Of a stretch of 48,549 nt of DNA, positions 9,619 to 16,361 are shown piece by piece. Numbering within the stretch: the first letter of the stretch is position 1; each line of letters begins with the position of its first letter. A program made the position numbers and the translations under genes. The stretch lies in assembly GCA_903930345.1 (NCBI GenBank), contig CAIYYI010000232.1:1-48549 (forward strand), given 5' to 3'. Source of the stretch: an uncultured Verrucomicrobiota bacterium (GTDB lineage Bacteria; Verrucomicrobiota; Verrucomicrobiia; Limisphaerales; CAIYYI01). Under the pieces are notes generated by a model. The model saw only the letters and a list, made by a program, of their open reading frames with translations. It did no database searches and was not told the DNA's origin.

Positions 9619-9930
9619 ATGTCAAGCATTGGAAAATTGATGAAACAGGCTGCGCGAATGCAGCAGCAGATGGAAGACATCCAGTCCCAATTGGCGGCCC
9701 GAACCGTCGAGGCAACCAGCGGTGGAGGCGCGGTGAAAGTGGTGGCCAAATGCGATGGCAGCCTGGCTTCCATCCGCATTGATCCCCAGGCCCTTAATCC
9801 GGCGGACGCCCAACTGGTTGAGGACATGGTGATGACCGCCGCGAACCAGGCGCTGGCCCAAGCCCGCCAGATTGCCAATGATGAAATGGGCAAGGCGACC
9901 TCCGGGTTTCGGGTTCCAGGCCTGATGTGA
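9619..9930 (+). CDS. ebfC: YbaB/EbfC family nucleoid-associated DNA-binding protein
   Basis: This 103-residue protein matches the YbaB/EbfC family in length and pattern: an N-terminal amphipathic helix rich in Met/Gln (about 5-27), the central region TVEATSGGGAVKVVAKCDG (30-48), the IRIDPQAL strand-turn, a long helix (65-92) and a C-terminal GFRVPGLM. Homologues form dimers that bind DNA and coat the nucleoid. It lies between dnaX (45-base gap) and recR (24-base gap), the standard context, which suggests co-transcription and a link to replication or repair. No Shine-Dalgarno sequence precedes the ATG. Confidence 0.95.
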   Translation: MSSIGKLMKQAARMQQQMEDIQSQLAARTVEATSGGGAVKVVAKCDGSLASIRIDPQALNPADAQLVEDMVMTAANQALAQARQIANDEMGKATSGFRVPGLM

Positions 9931-9954
9931 ACGCCTGAGGACATTTCCCGGCCC

Positions 9955-10557
9955 ATGGCCTCCCTTCCGGAAACCTTGCAGACCCTGGTGGCGGCACTCA
10001 ACAAACTGCCGGGCATCGGGCCGCGCTCCGCTGAGCGCCTGGCCCTGCACCTGGTGCAGGCCGATCCGGCTTTTGTGGCCCACCTGTCCGCCATCCTGGT
10101 GCAGGCGCGGGAGACAATCCAGGGCTGCTCTGTCTGCGGGTCCCTGACGGATCGCCAGCCCTGCGCCCTGTGCGCCGACGCGCGGCGGGAGCAAAGTCTG
10201 GTCTGTGTGGTGGAACGTTCGGTGGACATCATCAGCCTGGAAAAATCCAACACCTATCGCGGCGGCTACCATGTGCTCGGCGGGCGCCTTTCCCCACTGA
10301 ATGGCGTTGGACCGGAGGATTTGCGCGTCGCTGAATTGGAGCAACGGCTGACAGCGGGTGCCATCCAGGAAATCATCCTGGCCCTGCCCACGGACGTGGA
10401 GGGCGACGCCACCAGCTATTATCTCGCCAAGCGCCTGGCCCGCCCGAATCTCAAAATCACGCGGATCGCCTACGGGCTGCCGGCGGGCAGCGGCCTGGAA
10501 TTCGCCGATGAACTGACCCTGAGCCGGGCGCTGGATGGCCGGCGCGAACTCACCTGA
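9955..10557 (+). CDS. recR: Recombination mediator protein RecR
   Basis: This 200-residue protein matches the family length. It has an N-terminal helix-hairpin-helix (LPGIGPRSAERLA, about 18-30), a four-cysteine zinc finger (C58, C61, C70, C73) and a Toprim domain (about 81-175; VVERSVDI at the first strand). RecR works with RecO (and RecF) to load RecA onto SSB-coated single-stranded DNA at gaps. It is third in the dnaX-ebfC-recR cluster, with the HAD-phosphatase gene starting 5 bases after its stop, so translation may be coupled. Confidence 0.97.
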   Translation: MASLPETLQTLVAALNKLPGIGPRSAERLALHLVQADPAFVAHLSAILVQARETIQGCSVCGSLTDRQPCALCADARREQSLVCVVERSVDIISLEKSNTYRGGYHVLGGRLSPLNGVGPEDLRVAELEQRLTAGAIQEIILALPTDVEGDATSYYLAKRLARPNLKITRIAYGLPAGSGLEFADELTLSRALDGRRELT

Positions 10558-10562
10558 CCCAG

Positions 10563-11171
10563 ATGCACACACCACCCCGGGCGATTGTTTTTGACCTTGG
10601 CAAGGTACTGGTGGATTTCGACTACCAGATCGCCATCCGTCACATTCTGCCGCAGTGCCGGAGTTCGGCGGCGGACATCTCGCGGTTGCTGCTCCAGGAG
10701 AACCTGCTGTTCGATTACGAAACCGGCCGTCTGACCACCCCGGCTTTCCTTGATCGTTTTTGCGCCGCCACCGGATATGCCGGAACCCAGGCGGAATTCG
10801 CCGGTTTTTTTGCCGATATCTTCACCCCCATTCCCATCATGCTCGACTGGCACGCCCGGCTGCGCGCCCGGGGCCATCGCACTTTCATTTTTTCCAACAC
10901 CAACGAACTGGCGGTGGGACACATCCGCCGTCAATTCCCATTTTTCAGCAACTTTGACAATCACATCCTCTCCTACGAGCACGGCTGCATGAAACCGGAG
11001 GAAAGGTTGTACACCGTGGTTGAACAGTGCACCGGGGAGCGGGGAGCGGACATCCTGTACCTAGACGACCGGCCGGAAAACATTGAAACCGGCCGGCGGT
11101 TGGGCTGGCAGGCGATCCAGCATGACCACCCTGAAGCCACCATCCGGCTTTTGGCCGGCTTGCTCACCTGA
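10563..11171 (+). CDS. HAD-superfamily phosphatase, YihX-like
   Basis: This 202-residue protein has the HAD core: motif I FDLGKVLVD with nucleophile D11, motif II FIFSNTN (S111), motif III K144 and motif IV YLDDRPENI (D168, D169). The second Asp of the classical DxD motif I is Gly, as in the YihX group (alpha-D-glucose-1-phosphate phosphatase; DLGNV), so that group is the best match. The cap is small and helical (about 15-90). It probably dephosphorylates a small phosphorylated metabolite in the cytoplasm; the substrate cannot be read from sequence. It follows recR by 5 bases and may simply ride on that transcript. Confidence 0.85.
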   Translation: MHTPPRAIVFDLGKVLVDFDYQIAIRHILPQCRSSAADISRLLLQENLLFDYETGRLTTPAFLDRFCAATGYAGTQAEFAGFFADIFTPIPIMLDWHARLRARGHRTFIFSNTNELAVGHIRRQFPFFSNFDNHILSYEHGCMKPEERLYTVVEQCTGERGADILYLDDRPENIETGRRLGWQAIQHDHPEATIRLLAGLLT

Positions 11172-11207
11172 CGCCCCCCGCCGCCCGGCGGCACCCGGGC
11201 GCCAGCC

Positions 11208-12071
11208 ATGGCCACCAGCATCGCCCAGCTTGCCGCCAGTTCCCGCTCTGAAGCCATGGACTTCAGCCTGGTGCTCATCAGCCAAGGCGTGGAATCCACC
11301 ATCCTCCACCCGCCCGATCAAGGCTGGGTGCTGGAACTCGCCGCCGAAGACCTGCCCCGCGCCGAAGCCATCCTGCTGCTTTATCAGGCGGAAAACCGGC
11401 CCCGTCTCTGGCGGCAAACCATTCCGGGCACCGATCTGGTTTTTGATGTGCGCGTGCTTGGCTGGTGGCTGCTGGTGATCTTTTTTCATGCCAGCGATGC
11501 CACCGCCCACGGACGGCTGCGGGAAGGGGGGTGCATGGATTACACCCGCTGGCTGCTGGGGGATTGGTGGCGGCCCTGGACCGCCATGATGCTGCATCAG
11601 GATCTGGGGCATCTCATCGGCAATGTGCTGGCCGGTTTCGTGACTTTGGGCGTGGCCATGGCCACCTTGGGGGCGGGGCGCGCCCTCTTGGGGGCACTGG
11701 TGGCCGGCTGGTTTGGCAACGTGTTGAGCGCCACCCTCCATGGCCCTGACTTCCGGAGCCTCGGAGCTTCCGGCCTGGTTCTGGGGGCATTGGGCCTGCT
11801 CGGGGGAAGCGTCTGGCACGGCACGCGGGGACCGTGGCAGAAGGCGGGGCTGGCGGCGGCGGGGCTACTCTTCGTTTTTTGGGGCACCAACCCGCAGAGC
11901 GATGTGCTGGCGCACCTGGGGGGATTCCTGGCGGGCCTCGCGCTGGGAGCCCTGCTTCAGCCCACGCCGGATTGGCGACGGCGCATTTGGATGGACTGGG
12001 TCGGTCTGGGCGTCTTCCTGCTGTTGCTTGGCGCCGCCTGGCGTGAAGCGGTGCAAAGCCTCAGCCAATGA
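11208..12071 (+). CDS. Rhomboid family intramembrane serine protease
   Basis: This 287-residue protein has a soluble N-terminal part (about 1-80) followed by about six membrane segments. Catalytic features of rhomboids are in place: HxxxN (H135, N139) in the second core helix, GASG with nucleophile S188, and the partner H236 in AHLGGFLAG. Rhomboids cleave transmembrane segments of substrate proteins within the membrane. The N-terminal region resembles the short domain seen in front of some bacterial rhomboids. It lies 36 bases after the phosphatase gene and ends convergently with the TIM-barrel gene. The substrate is unknown. Confidence 0.9.
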   Translation: MATSIAQLAASSRSEAMDFSLVLISQGVESTILHPPDQGWVLELAAEDLPRAEAILLLYQAENRPRLWRQTIPGTDLVFDVRVLGWWLLVIFFHASDATAHGRLREGGCMDYTRWLLGDWWRPWTAMMLHQDLGHLIGNVLAGFVTLGVAMATLGAGRALLGALVAGWFGNVLSATLHGPDFRSLGASGLVLGALGLLGGSVWHGTRGPWQKAGLAAAGLLFVFWGTNPQSDVLAHLGGFLAGLALGALLQPTPDWRRRIWMDWVGLGVFLLLLGAAWREAVQSLSQ

Positions 12072-12112
12072 GGGCTTGAACCCGGCTGACCACGCCGACA
12101 AGAATTGAAAAA

Positions 12113-12141
12113 GGCCGCCCAAGCGGAACGCCTGAGCGGCC
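12113..12141. terminator. Possible shared terminator between convergent genes
   Basis: GGCCGC (12113-12118) can pair with GCGGCC (12136-12141); the loop holds a small GCG/CGC stem. The hairpin lies between the stops of the rhomboid gene and the TIM-barrel gene and is flanked by A-runs on the left (T-run for the leftward strand) and an AAAAAA tract just beyond on the right. The stem is short and the loop long, so support is modest. Confidence 0.3.
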
Positions 12142-12161
12142 AATACGAAAAAACGGGTGAG

Positions 12162-13025
12162 TTAACCGACGAGCTTCTTCAGTGCCGCCATGGAGACAGC
12201 CGAAGCTTCCATCGGCGATTTGCCGTCCGGATACGATTCCTGCTCCAGCGTGATCCACTCTGTGCCGCCCACTTCGATGCAGGCCTTGAGCACCGCCGCC
12301 CAATCCACGGAATCCTCGCCCAAAAAGGCTTTTTTGGTGCCTTTGTCAGCGGCAATCACCGTCGGCTTGTAGTGCGTGCTCTTCATGCGGCCGGGATAAC
12401 GTTTCATCAGGTCCACCGGATCCAATCCGGCGGCCTTCGTCCAACCACAATCCTGTTGCAGGACCACATCCTTGGAGGTGGCGTCGGCAAACTGCTCCCA
12501 GAAGGTCTTGTCCCCGTTCTTCTTGAACTCCTGGGTGTGGTTATGATAGCCGCAGTACATCCCCAGCGGCTTCAGCGTCTGCGCCGTCTGATTGAAGGTT
12601 TCAGCCAGGGCCTTGCACTTTTCCGGGTTGGTGAAATCACCGTCGCCCGGCACAATCAGGAACTTGCAGCCGATGGCCTGGTGGAATTCAATGGTTTTCT
12701 TCAAGGCGTCACCCCGGAAAGAGCCGGTGCCAATGTGGGTGGCGGCGGCCTTCAGGTTCAGATCCTCCAGACGCTTGCGCAACTCGGCAGCCTTGCCGCC
12801 GTAGGTGTGGTAGCCGGCGAATTCCACGCCATCAAACCCCATCTTGGCCACCTGGGCCAGGGCGGCGTCAAAATCCTTGGCACAATCCCCGCGCACGGAG
12901 TAGAGCTGGAGCGCCAATGGCAGTTTTTTTCCAGCCGCCCAGGAGAGGGATGGCAGGGAGGCGGCCGCAGCCGCCAGCATGGATACCTTTGCGAAATTCC
13001 TTCGAGATATTGCTTTGGTGTTCAT
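12162..13025 (-). CDS. Tat-exported sugar phosphate isomerase/epimerase-like TIM-barrel protein
   Basis: This 287-residue protein starts with a twin-arginine signal (SRRNFAK, residues 7-13, then an Ala-rich hydrophobic stretch to WAAG about 32). The mature part is an AP-endonuclease-2/xylose-isomerase-like TIM barrel: LQLYSVRG at strand 1, GFDGVEFAGY at strand 2, IVPGDGD, and the metal-ligand region GYHNHTQEF (H161, H163, E166), D192 and E261. Relatives isomerize or epimerize free or phosphorylated sugars or cyclitols using a divalent metal. Folding before export by Tat fits a metal-loaded enzyme. The precise substrate is unknown; genes of this type are abundant in Verrucomicrobiota and Planctomycetota, often near Gfo/Idh/MocA oxidoreductases, one of which lies at 19602. 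Confidence 0.87.
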   Translation of the reverse strand: MNTKAISRRNFAKVSMLAAAAASLPSLSWAAGKKLPLALQLYSVRGDCAKDFDAALAQVAKMGFDGVEFAGYHTYGGKAAELRKRLEDLNLKAAATHIGTGSFRGDALKKTIEFHQAIGCKFLIVPGDGDFTNPEKCKALAETFNQTAQTLKPLGMYCGYHNHTQEFKKNGDKTFWEQFADATSKDVVLQQDCGWTKAAGLDPVDLMKRYPGRMKSTHYKPTVIAADKGTKKAFLGEDSVDWAAVLKACIEVGGTEWITLEQESYPDGKSPMEASAVSMAALKKLVG

Positions 13026-13150
13026 TGATGAGGAGTGCTTATCCTTTTTGCCCGGTCTTGTCCAGTGCCATTTGCAATCGCGATCAAAACACGAACGAAT
13101 TGCGCGGCTTGCGGCTTGCCAAACGGCTGAACAAACCGCATTTTATCCCC

Positions 13151-13408
13151 ATGGCATCTCCAAGCCAACCGGTAGAGTTGACCGCCGAACAGGTGACGGA
13201 ATTGAGTCAGAAACTGGCCGACATGCGCCATAATGTGAACAATTATCTGTCCCTGATTCTGGCGGCTGGCGAGGTGATGCGTTTCCGACCGGAATCCGCC
13301 GCGCGCCTGCTGGGCGGGATGCCGGACCACGCCACCAAGATCACCGAGGAAATCCGCCATTTTTCAGACGATCTGGAACAGACCTTGGGGACTCGACGCA
13401 CAGGTTGA
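13151..13408 (+). CDS. Small protein resembling a histidine-kinase dimerization/phosphoacceptor helix pair
   Basis: This 85-residue protein is almost wholly helical in appearance. Residues about 16-40 (LADMRHNVNNYLSLILAAGE) look like the H-box of a sensor kinase: a helix with Arg-His-Asn and then a hydrophobic pattern. The second half (KITEEIRHFSDDLEQTL) could be the antiparallel partner helix. There is no ATPase domain, sensor or membrane segment. It could be a stand-alone phosphotransfer-like or kinase-decoy protein, or only share helical composition. The ATG follows CCCC with no Shine-Dalgarno. It is divergent from the TIM-barrel gene and lies upstream of the ECF locus. Coding status is supported by a clean frame and domain-like pattern. 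Confidence 0.6.
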   Translation: MASPSQPVELTAEQVTELSQKLADMRHNVNNYLSLILAAGEVMRFRPESAARLLGGMPDHATKITEEIRHFSDDLEQTLGTRRTG

Positions 13409-13450
13409 ACCGCGCTGGCCGCCCCCCGGAGACGCCCCCTCACCTCCGTC

Positions 13451-13472
13451 ACTTTCACTGTACTTTCACTGT
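13451..13472 (+). repeat. Tandem 11-base direct repeat ahead of ECF-type promoter
   Basis: ACTTTCACTGT occurs twice back to back (13451-13461 and 13462-13472). The second copy runs into the TGTAACC element at 13470, so the repeat may be a regulator-binding site or a partial duplication of the promoter's upstream part. Confidence 0.7.
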
Positions 13473-13498
13473 AACCAGCCACCAGGCTGACACGTCTG
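13470..13498 (+). promoter_or_regulatory. Candidate ECF-sigma promoter, copy 1 (TGTAACC-N16-CGTCTG)
   Basis: TGTAACC (13470-13476) is followed after exactly 16 bases by CGTCTG (13493-13498). An AAC-type -35 with a CGTC-type -10 at this spacing is the form of many ECF-sigma promoters. It sits 57 bases before the start of the first Spy-like gene. An identical 13-base pattern at the same spacing recurs at 15476-15504 beside the sigma gene. The link to this sigma factor is inference. Confidence 0.65.
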
Positions 13499-13504
13499 TG
13501 TCAG
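13487..13504. repeat. Perfect inverted repeat overlapping the promoter -10
   Basis: CTGACAC (13487-13493), GTCT, GTGTCAG (13498-13504): arms of 7 bases with a 4-base centre, overlapping the CGTCTG element. It could be an operator for a second regulator or a 5' hairpin of the transcript. No comparable palindrome is seen at the second promoter copy. Confidence 0.5.
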
Positions 13505-13554
13505 TGTCACGCGCGGGATCGTCCCGGCGGACAATCGGAAAACCTGAACCCGGC

Positions 13555-14025
13555 ATGAAAACAGACTGGAATACAAGTGCCAAGCAACTCGGTTGGAGCG
13601 TTGTGCTGGCCGGTTGGAGCCTGGGTGCCGCCGAAAAGCCCCTCCCGGTCGTCGCTCCCGCCACTGAACCGGACCGGCGTGAAGAGTTGAGGGAAAAGTG
13701 GAAAAACCTTTCTCCCGAGGAGCGGGAGAACGCCAAAAAACAATGGGTCGCCCAGAATCCAGGCGCGGATAAAAAGCGTGATGAGTTCCGTCAACTCACC
13801 CCTGAACAGCAGGAAGCACGCATCAAAGAGATGCGCACCAAGATGGAGACGGCCCTCACCGAATTGCGTAAAAAACAGACAGACGGCACCCTGACCCCGG
13901 AGGAAGAAAAGCGGCTCAAGCGGATGGAAGAGATGCTCAAACGCATTGAGCAACGGCGCGCCGAACAGGAACAGAAAAAGGAATCGCCCGACAAAAAATG
14001 CGATGACCAGCCCAAAACGAAATGA
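13555..14025 (+). CDS. Exported Spy/CpxP-like (LTxxQ) helical protein
   Basis: This 156-residue protein starts at MKTDWNTS; a longer frame from 13405 would run through the promoter region and has no signal peptide. After an atypical hydrophobic leader (about 8-24) it is a highly charged helical protein with LSPEERENAKKQW (about 48-60), LTPEQQEARIKEM (about 82-94), LTPEEEKRLKRMEEMLKR and a Lys-rich tail. The LTPEQ signature and amphipathic helices resemble the periplasmic Spy/CpxP/ZraP chaperone-sensor group. It is the first gene after the ECF-type promoter, followed 53 bases later by another Spy-like gene. A role in envelope stress or metal sensing is inferred from family and context. Confidence 0.75.
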   Translation: MKTDWNTSAKQLGWSVVLAGWSLGAAEKPLPVVAPATEPDRREELREKWKNLSPEERENAKKQWVAQNPGADKKRDEFRQLTPEQQEARIKEMRTKMETALTELRKKQTDGTLTPEEEKRLKRMEEMLKRIEQRRAEQEQKKESPDKKCDDQPKTK

Positions 14026-14078
14026 ATTTTAGCAGCAAAACCATCAAGCTCCAGCAGTTAATTCAATCCAAGCAACCT

Positions 14079-14798
14079 ATGAAAGTCATCACTACCATCA
14101 AGAAGGCCGCCACCTTGGTGTGCGCAGGCGCGCTGGGAACCATTTTGGTCGCCTCAGCTTTGGCTCAACAGGCCCCACCGCAAGGGGCGACGGGAGGTCC
14201 GGGTGGGCCAGGCGGGTTCGGGGGACCTGGTGGTGGTGGATTTGGTGGCCGTGGCGGGATGCGCGGCGGAATGGGCGGCGGGATTGACAACAATTTCCTG
14301 GATGAAAAACAGCGCGATGTGCTGCGGGAGGCCATGGAGGCCAACGCCCCGGCCCTGCGCGACTTGAACGAGAAACTTCGTCTCGCGCAAAAGGAACTGG
14401 TGGAAGCCGTTATCGCAGAAAAGTACGAGGACAAAGTCGTCCGTGAAAAGGCGGACGCCTACACCAAAATCCAGGCCGACATGATCATGTTGCGCGCCAA
14501 GGCTTTTTCATCGGTGACCCCCACCCTGACGGTGGAACAGAAGGATAAGATTCGGGATAACCCGATGGTGGGCGCCCTGCTGACGTCCAACTTTGGCATG
14601 GGCGGCTTTGGCGGACGCGGGGGCTTTGATCCGGCAGCAGCGGGCTTTGGCGGCAACCGTGGCGGTGGTCAGCAGCCTGACCGGGCGGCCCGTCCCGACC
14701 GGGCCAACCGACAACGGGGCGGTGCCGCTCCTGGAACTGTGCCAACTCCGACCGCTCCCGCAGCACCGGCAACTCCGGCCGCTCCCGCCTCCAAGTAA
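14079..14798 (+). CDS. Exported Gly-rich Spy-like protein
   Basis: This 239-residue protein starts at MKVITTIKK with a good signal peptide ending at ALAQQ (about 30). A Gly/Pro-rich segment with repeated GGPGG/GFGG units (about 35-70) leads to a helical core (about 72-170) containing LDEKQRDVLREAM, LRDLNEKLRLAQKELVEAV and LTVEQKDKIRDNP, the latter in the place of the LTPEQQ motif of the neighbouring proteins. A second Gly-rich stretch and a Pro/Ala/Thr tail follow. The core pattern fits the Spy/heavy-metal-resistance helical fold; the low-complexity arms suggest a flexible, possibly wall-associated protein. It probably shares a transcript with the gene at 13555, ending at the hairpin at 14829. 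Confidence 0.75.
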   Translation: MKVITTIKKAATLVCAGALGTILVASALAQQAPPQGATGGPGGPGGFGGPGGGGFGGRGGMRGGMGGGIDNNFLDEKQRDVLREAMEANAPALRDLNEKLRLAQKELVEAVIAEKYEDKVVREKADAYTKIQADMIMLRAKAFSSVTPTLTVEQKDKIRDNPMVGALLTSNFGMGGFGGRGGFDPAAAGFGGNRGGGQQPDRAARPDRANRQRGGAAPGTVPTPTAPAAPATPAAPASK

Positions 14799-14828
14799 GG
14801 GTGGAAGGGATCAGCAAATTGATTGACC

Positions 14829-14858
14829 AAGCCACTGCCCCAAAGGGGCAGTGGCTTT
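14829..14858 (+). terminator. Rho-independent terminator
   Basis: A 13-base perfect stem, AAGCCACTGCCCC (14829-14841) with GGGGCAGTGGCTT (14845-14857) around an AAA loop, followed by TTTTG and a C/T-rich tract. It closes the two-gene Spy-like unit and separates it from the sigma-factor gene that starts at 14902. Confidence 0.9.
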
Positions 14859-14901
14859 TGCTTTCTCCCCGCCGCCCGCCGTGGCATACTCGAATGCAGG
14901 C

Positions 14902-15480
14902 ATGACTGACAGGTCCGATGCGGAATGCATAGCGGCAGTGCTCAAGGGTGACACAGCCAGCTTTGAGCCCTTGGTGGTGAAATACCAGCCGAGGATCTTT
15001 GCCACCGCCCGCCGCTATGCCCGGCGGGAGAGTGAGGTGGAGGACATTGTGCAGGAGGTGTGGACCAAGACTTTCACCCGGTTGAGCACTTTCCGGGGAG
15101 ATGCCCCCTTCGAGCACTGGCTGATGCGGCTGGCGGTGCGCATCTGTTATGACTTCCTGCGCAGCCACCAGCGCAACCGGGAATCCACCTTTACAGAGAT
15201 CTCGCCGGAAGAGAGCGACTGGCTGGAACACTACGCCGCGAATCCGGACGACACCGATGAACACGCTGATGCGGCCAAACAATTGGTGGACAAGGTTCTG
15301 GAAAGACTATCTCCGGCCTCGCGCCTGGTGATCACCCTGCTGGAGATCGAGGAGAAATCAGTGAAGGAAATCGCCGCCATCACCGGGTGGTCGGTGGCCC
15401 TGGTCAAGGTGCGCGCCTTCCGGGCGCGGCACGAAATGAAAAAGCAGTTGGCGCGCATCACTTCGGAGAAGTATTTGTAA
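14902..15480 (+). CDS. ECF-type RNA polymerase sigma factor
   Basis: This 192-residue protein has only sigma regions 2 and 4, as ECF sigma factors do. Region 2 spans about 20-88 (FEPLVVKYQPRIFATARRY, then EDIVQEVWTKTF and the aromatic-rich PFEHWLMRLAVRICYDFLR). A variable acidic linker (about 95-125) leads to region 4 (about 130-182: LERLSPASRLVITLLEIEE, then the helix-turn-helix KEIAAITGWSVALVKVRAFRAR). I chose the ATG at 14902; a GTG at 14851 overlaps the terminator hairpin. The stop codon overlaps the candidate ECF promoter of the next genes, which encode a likely membrane anti-sigma and a Spy-like protein. The arrangement resembles sigma/anti-sigma/periplasmic-sensor sets such as cnrYXH. 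Confidence 0.93.
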   Translation: MTDRSDAECIAAVLKGDTASFEPLVVKYQPRIFATARRYARRESEVEDIVQEVWTKTFTRLSTFRGDAPFEHWLMRLAVRICYDFLRSHQRNRESTFTEISPEESDWLEHYAANPDDTDEHADAAKQLVDKVLERLSPASRLVITLLEIEEKSVKEIAAITGWSVALVKVRAFRARHEMKKQLARITSEKYL

Positions 15481-15504
15481 CCGTGTTTTTACCCTGAACG
15501 TCTG
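15476..15504 (+). promoter_or_regulatory. Candidate ECF-sigma promoter, copy 2 (TGTAACC-N16-CGTCTG)
   Basis: TGTAACC (15476-15482, containing the TAA stop of the sigma gene) is followed after exactly 16 bases by CGTCTG (15499-15504), identical in sequence and spacing to 13470-13498. It lies just before the anti-sigma candidate (ATG 15518), giving a predicted leader of only several bases. It implies that the sigma factor drives its own negative regulator. This is inference from the repeated motif. Confidence 0.65.
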
Positions 15505-15517
15505 ATCTTTACGGAAC

Positions 15518-15823
15518 ATGAACCTGAATCATCTTGAGGCCAAATTGATCGCCGCCGCCCGACACCACACGCCGAGCAGCGCGGTGCCCTATGCCTTTGA
15601 AAAGCGGATCATGGCCCGGTTGGCTGGCCTCCCTCCAGAAACCGATTTGTGGACGCTGTGGAACCAGGCCCTCTGGCGCGCTGCCGCACCCTGCGTCGCC
15701 CTGTTGATCTGCCTCACCGTATGGTCGGCGATCTCGGACAGCAGCGGCTATGCCGACAACCCTTCGGAAGACTTTGAAACGCTGGTTCTGGCCGGCATCA
15801 ATCACGTTGGGGAAAGCTGGTGA
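15518..15823 (+). CDS. Small one-pass membrane protein, probable anti-sigma factor
   Basis: This 101-residue protein has an N-terminal cytoplasmic part (about 1-50, containing VPYAFEKRIMARL), one clear membrane segment (about 54-72) and a short periplasmic tail. Size, topology and position directly after an ECF sigma gene are those of a small anti-sigma factor that would hold the sigma at the membrane. No HxxxCxxC zinc anti-sigma motif is present, so it is not a ZAS protein. Its stop overlaps the start of the Spy-like gene by 4 bases (GTGA), which suggests translational coupling. Confidence 0.65.
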   Translation: MNLNHLEAKLIAAARHHTPSSAVPYAFEKRIMARLAGLPPETDLWTLWNQALWRAAAPCVALLICLTVWSAISDSSGYADNPSEDFETLVLAGINHVGESW

Positions 15824-16356
15824 AGACCTGGAAAGTCATCCTTGCCACCTTGGTGATTTTTCTGGCCGGGTTTGGCTCCGGCATGGTGCTCACGCGCAAG
15901 GGTTGGCTGGGCAAAATTGTCAACCGCACCAAGACGAGCGAGGCTCCTCCGGGCTCCTGGATGATGCAGCGGCCCGAGTTCGTCCACTGGATGGCCCGAG
16001 CTCTGGAACTGAACCCCAAACAAAAAGAGCGCGTGGAGGAAATCATGCGCAGCAGCCAGGAACGCCTGAAGCCATTGCGTGAACTCATTGACCCGGTCAT
16101 GCAGGAGGAACTGAAACGCACGCGCGAGGAGGTCAACAAAGAGCTGACCCCCGAGCAGCAGAAGAAATTTGAGGAAATGCTGAAGCGTCGTCCCCGCAAG
16201 CCGGATGGCACCCCCGGCGGTCCCCCGCCCGGCCCGGATCGCAACCGTTCCCGCGATGGCACCGGCCGGGGCGGCCCCGGCGGACCGCCACCCGGCCTGG
16301 ATGGAACCAACCGGTTTGCCCCCCATCCCCCGGAAGGCGGACCACTGCGGCCGTAA
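15820..16356 (+). CDS. Membrane-anchored Spy/CpxP-like sensor protein
   Basis: This 178-residue protein starts at a GTG overlapping the previous stop. A membrane segment (about 5-23, VILATLVIFLAGFGSGMVL) lacks an evident cleavage site and probably anchors it. The periplasmic helical part (about 50-125) has ALELNPKQKERVEEIMRSSQ and LTPEQQKKFEEMLKRRP, the LTxxQ hallmark of Spy/CpxP/CnrX-like proteins, and a Pro/Gly/Arg-rich tail (about 128-178) completes it. Co-expression with sigma and anti-sigma candidates suggests it senses misfolded protein or metal and controls the anti-sigma, as CnrX does with CnrY. The gene ends 5 bases from the stop of the convergent ATPase gene. Confidence 0.78.
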   Translation: MKTWKVILATLVIFLAGFGSGMVLTRKGWLGKIVNRTKTSEAPPGSWMMQRPEFVHWMARALELNPKQKERVEEIMRSSQERLKPLRELIDPVMQEELKRTREEVNKELTPEQQKKFEEMLKRRPRKPDGTPGGPPPGPDRNRSRDGTGRGGPGGPPPGLDGTNRFAPHPPEGGPLRP

Positions 16357-16361
16357 AGCCC

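Noticed and set aside
13405..13554. A 50-residue N-terminal extension of the first Spy-like protein
   Set aside because: It would run through the candidate promoter, the direct repeat and the inverted repeat, overlaps the previous stop, and places the hydrophobic leader inside the protein.
14851..14901. GTG start at 14851 for the sigma factor
   Set aside because: It lies inside the descending arm of the terminator hairpin and adds residues without similarity to ECF sigma N-termini; the ATG at 14902 is preferred.
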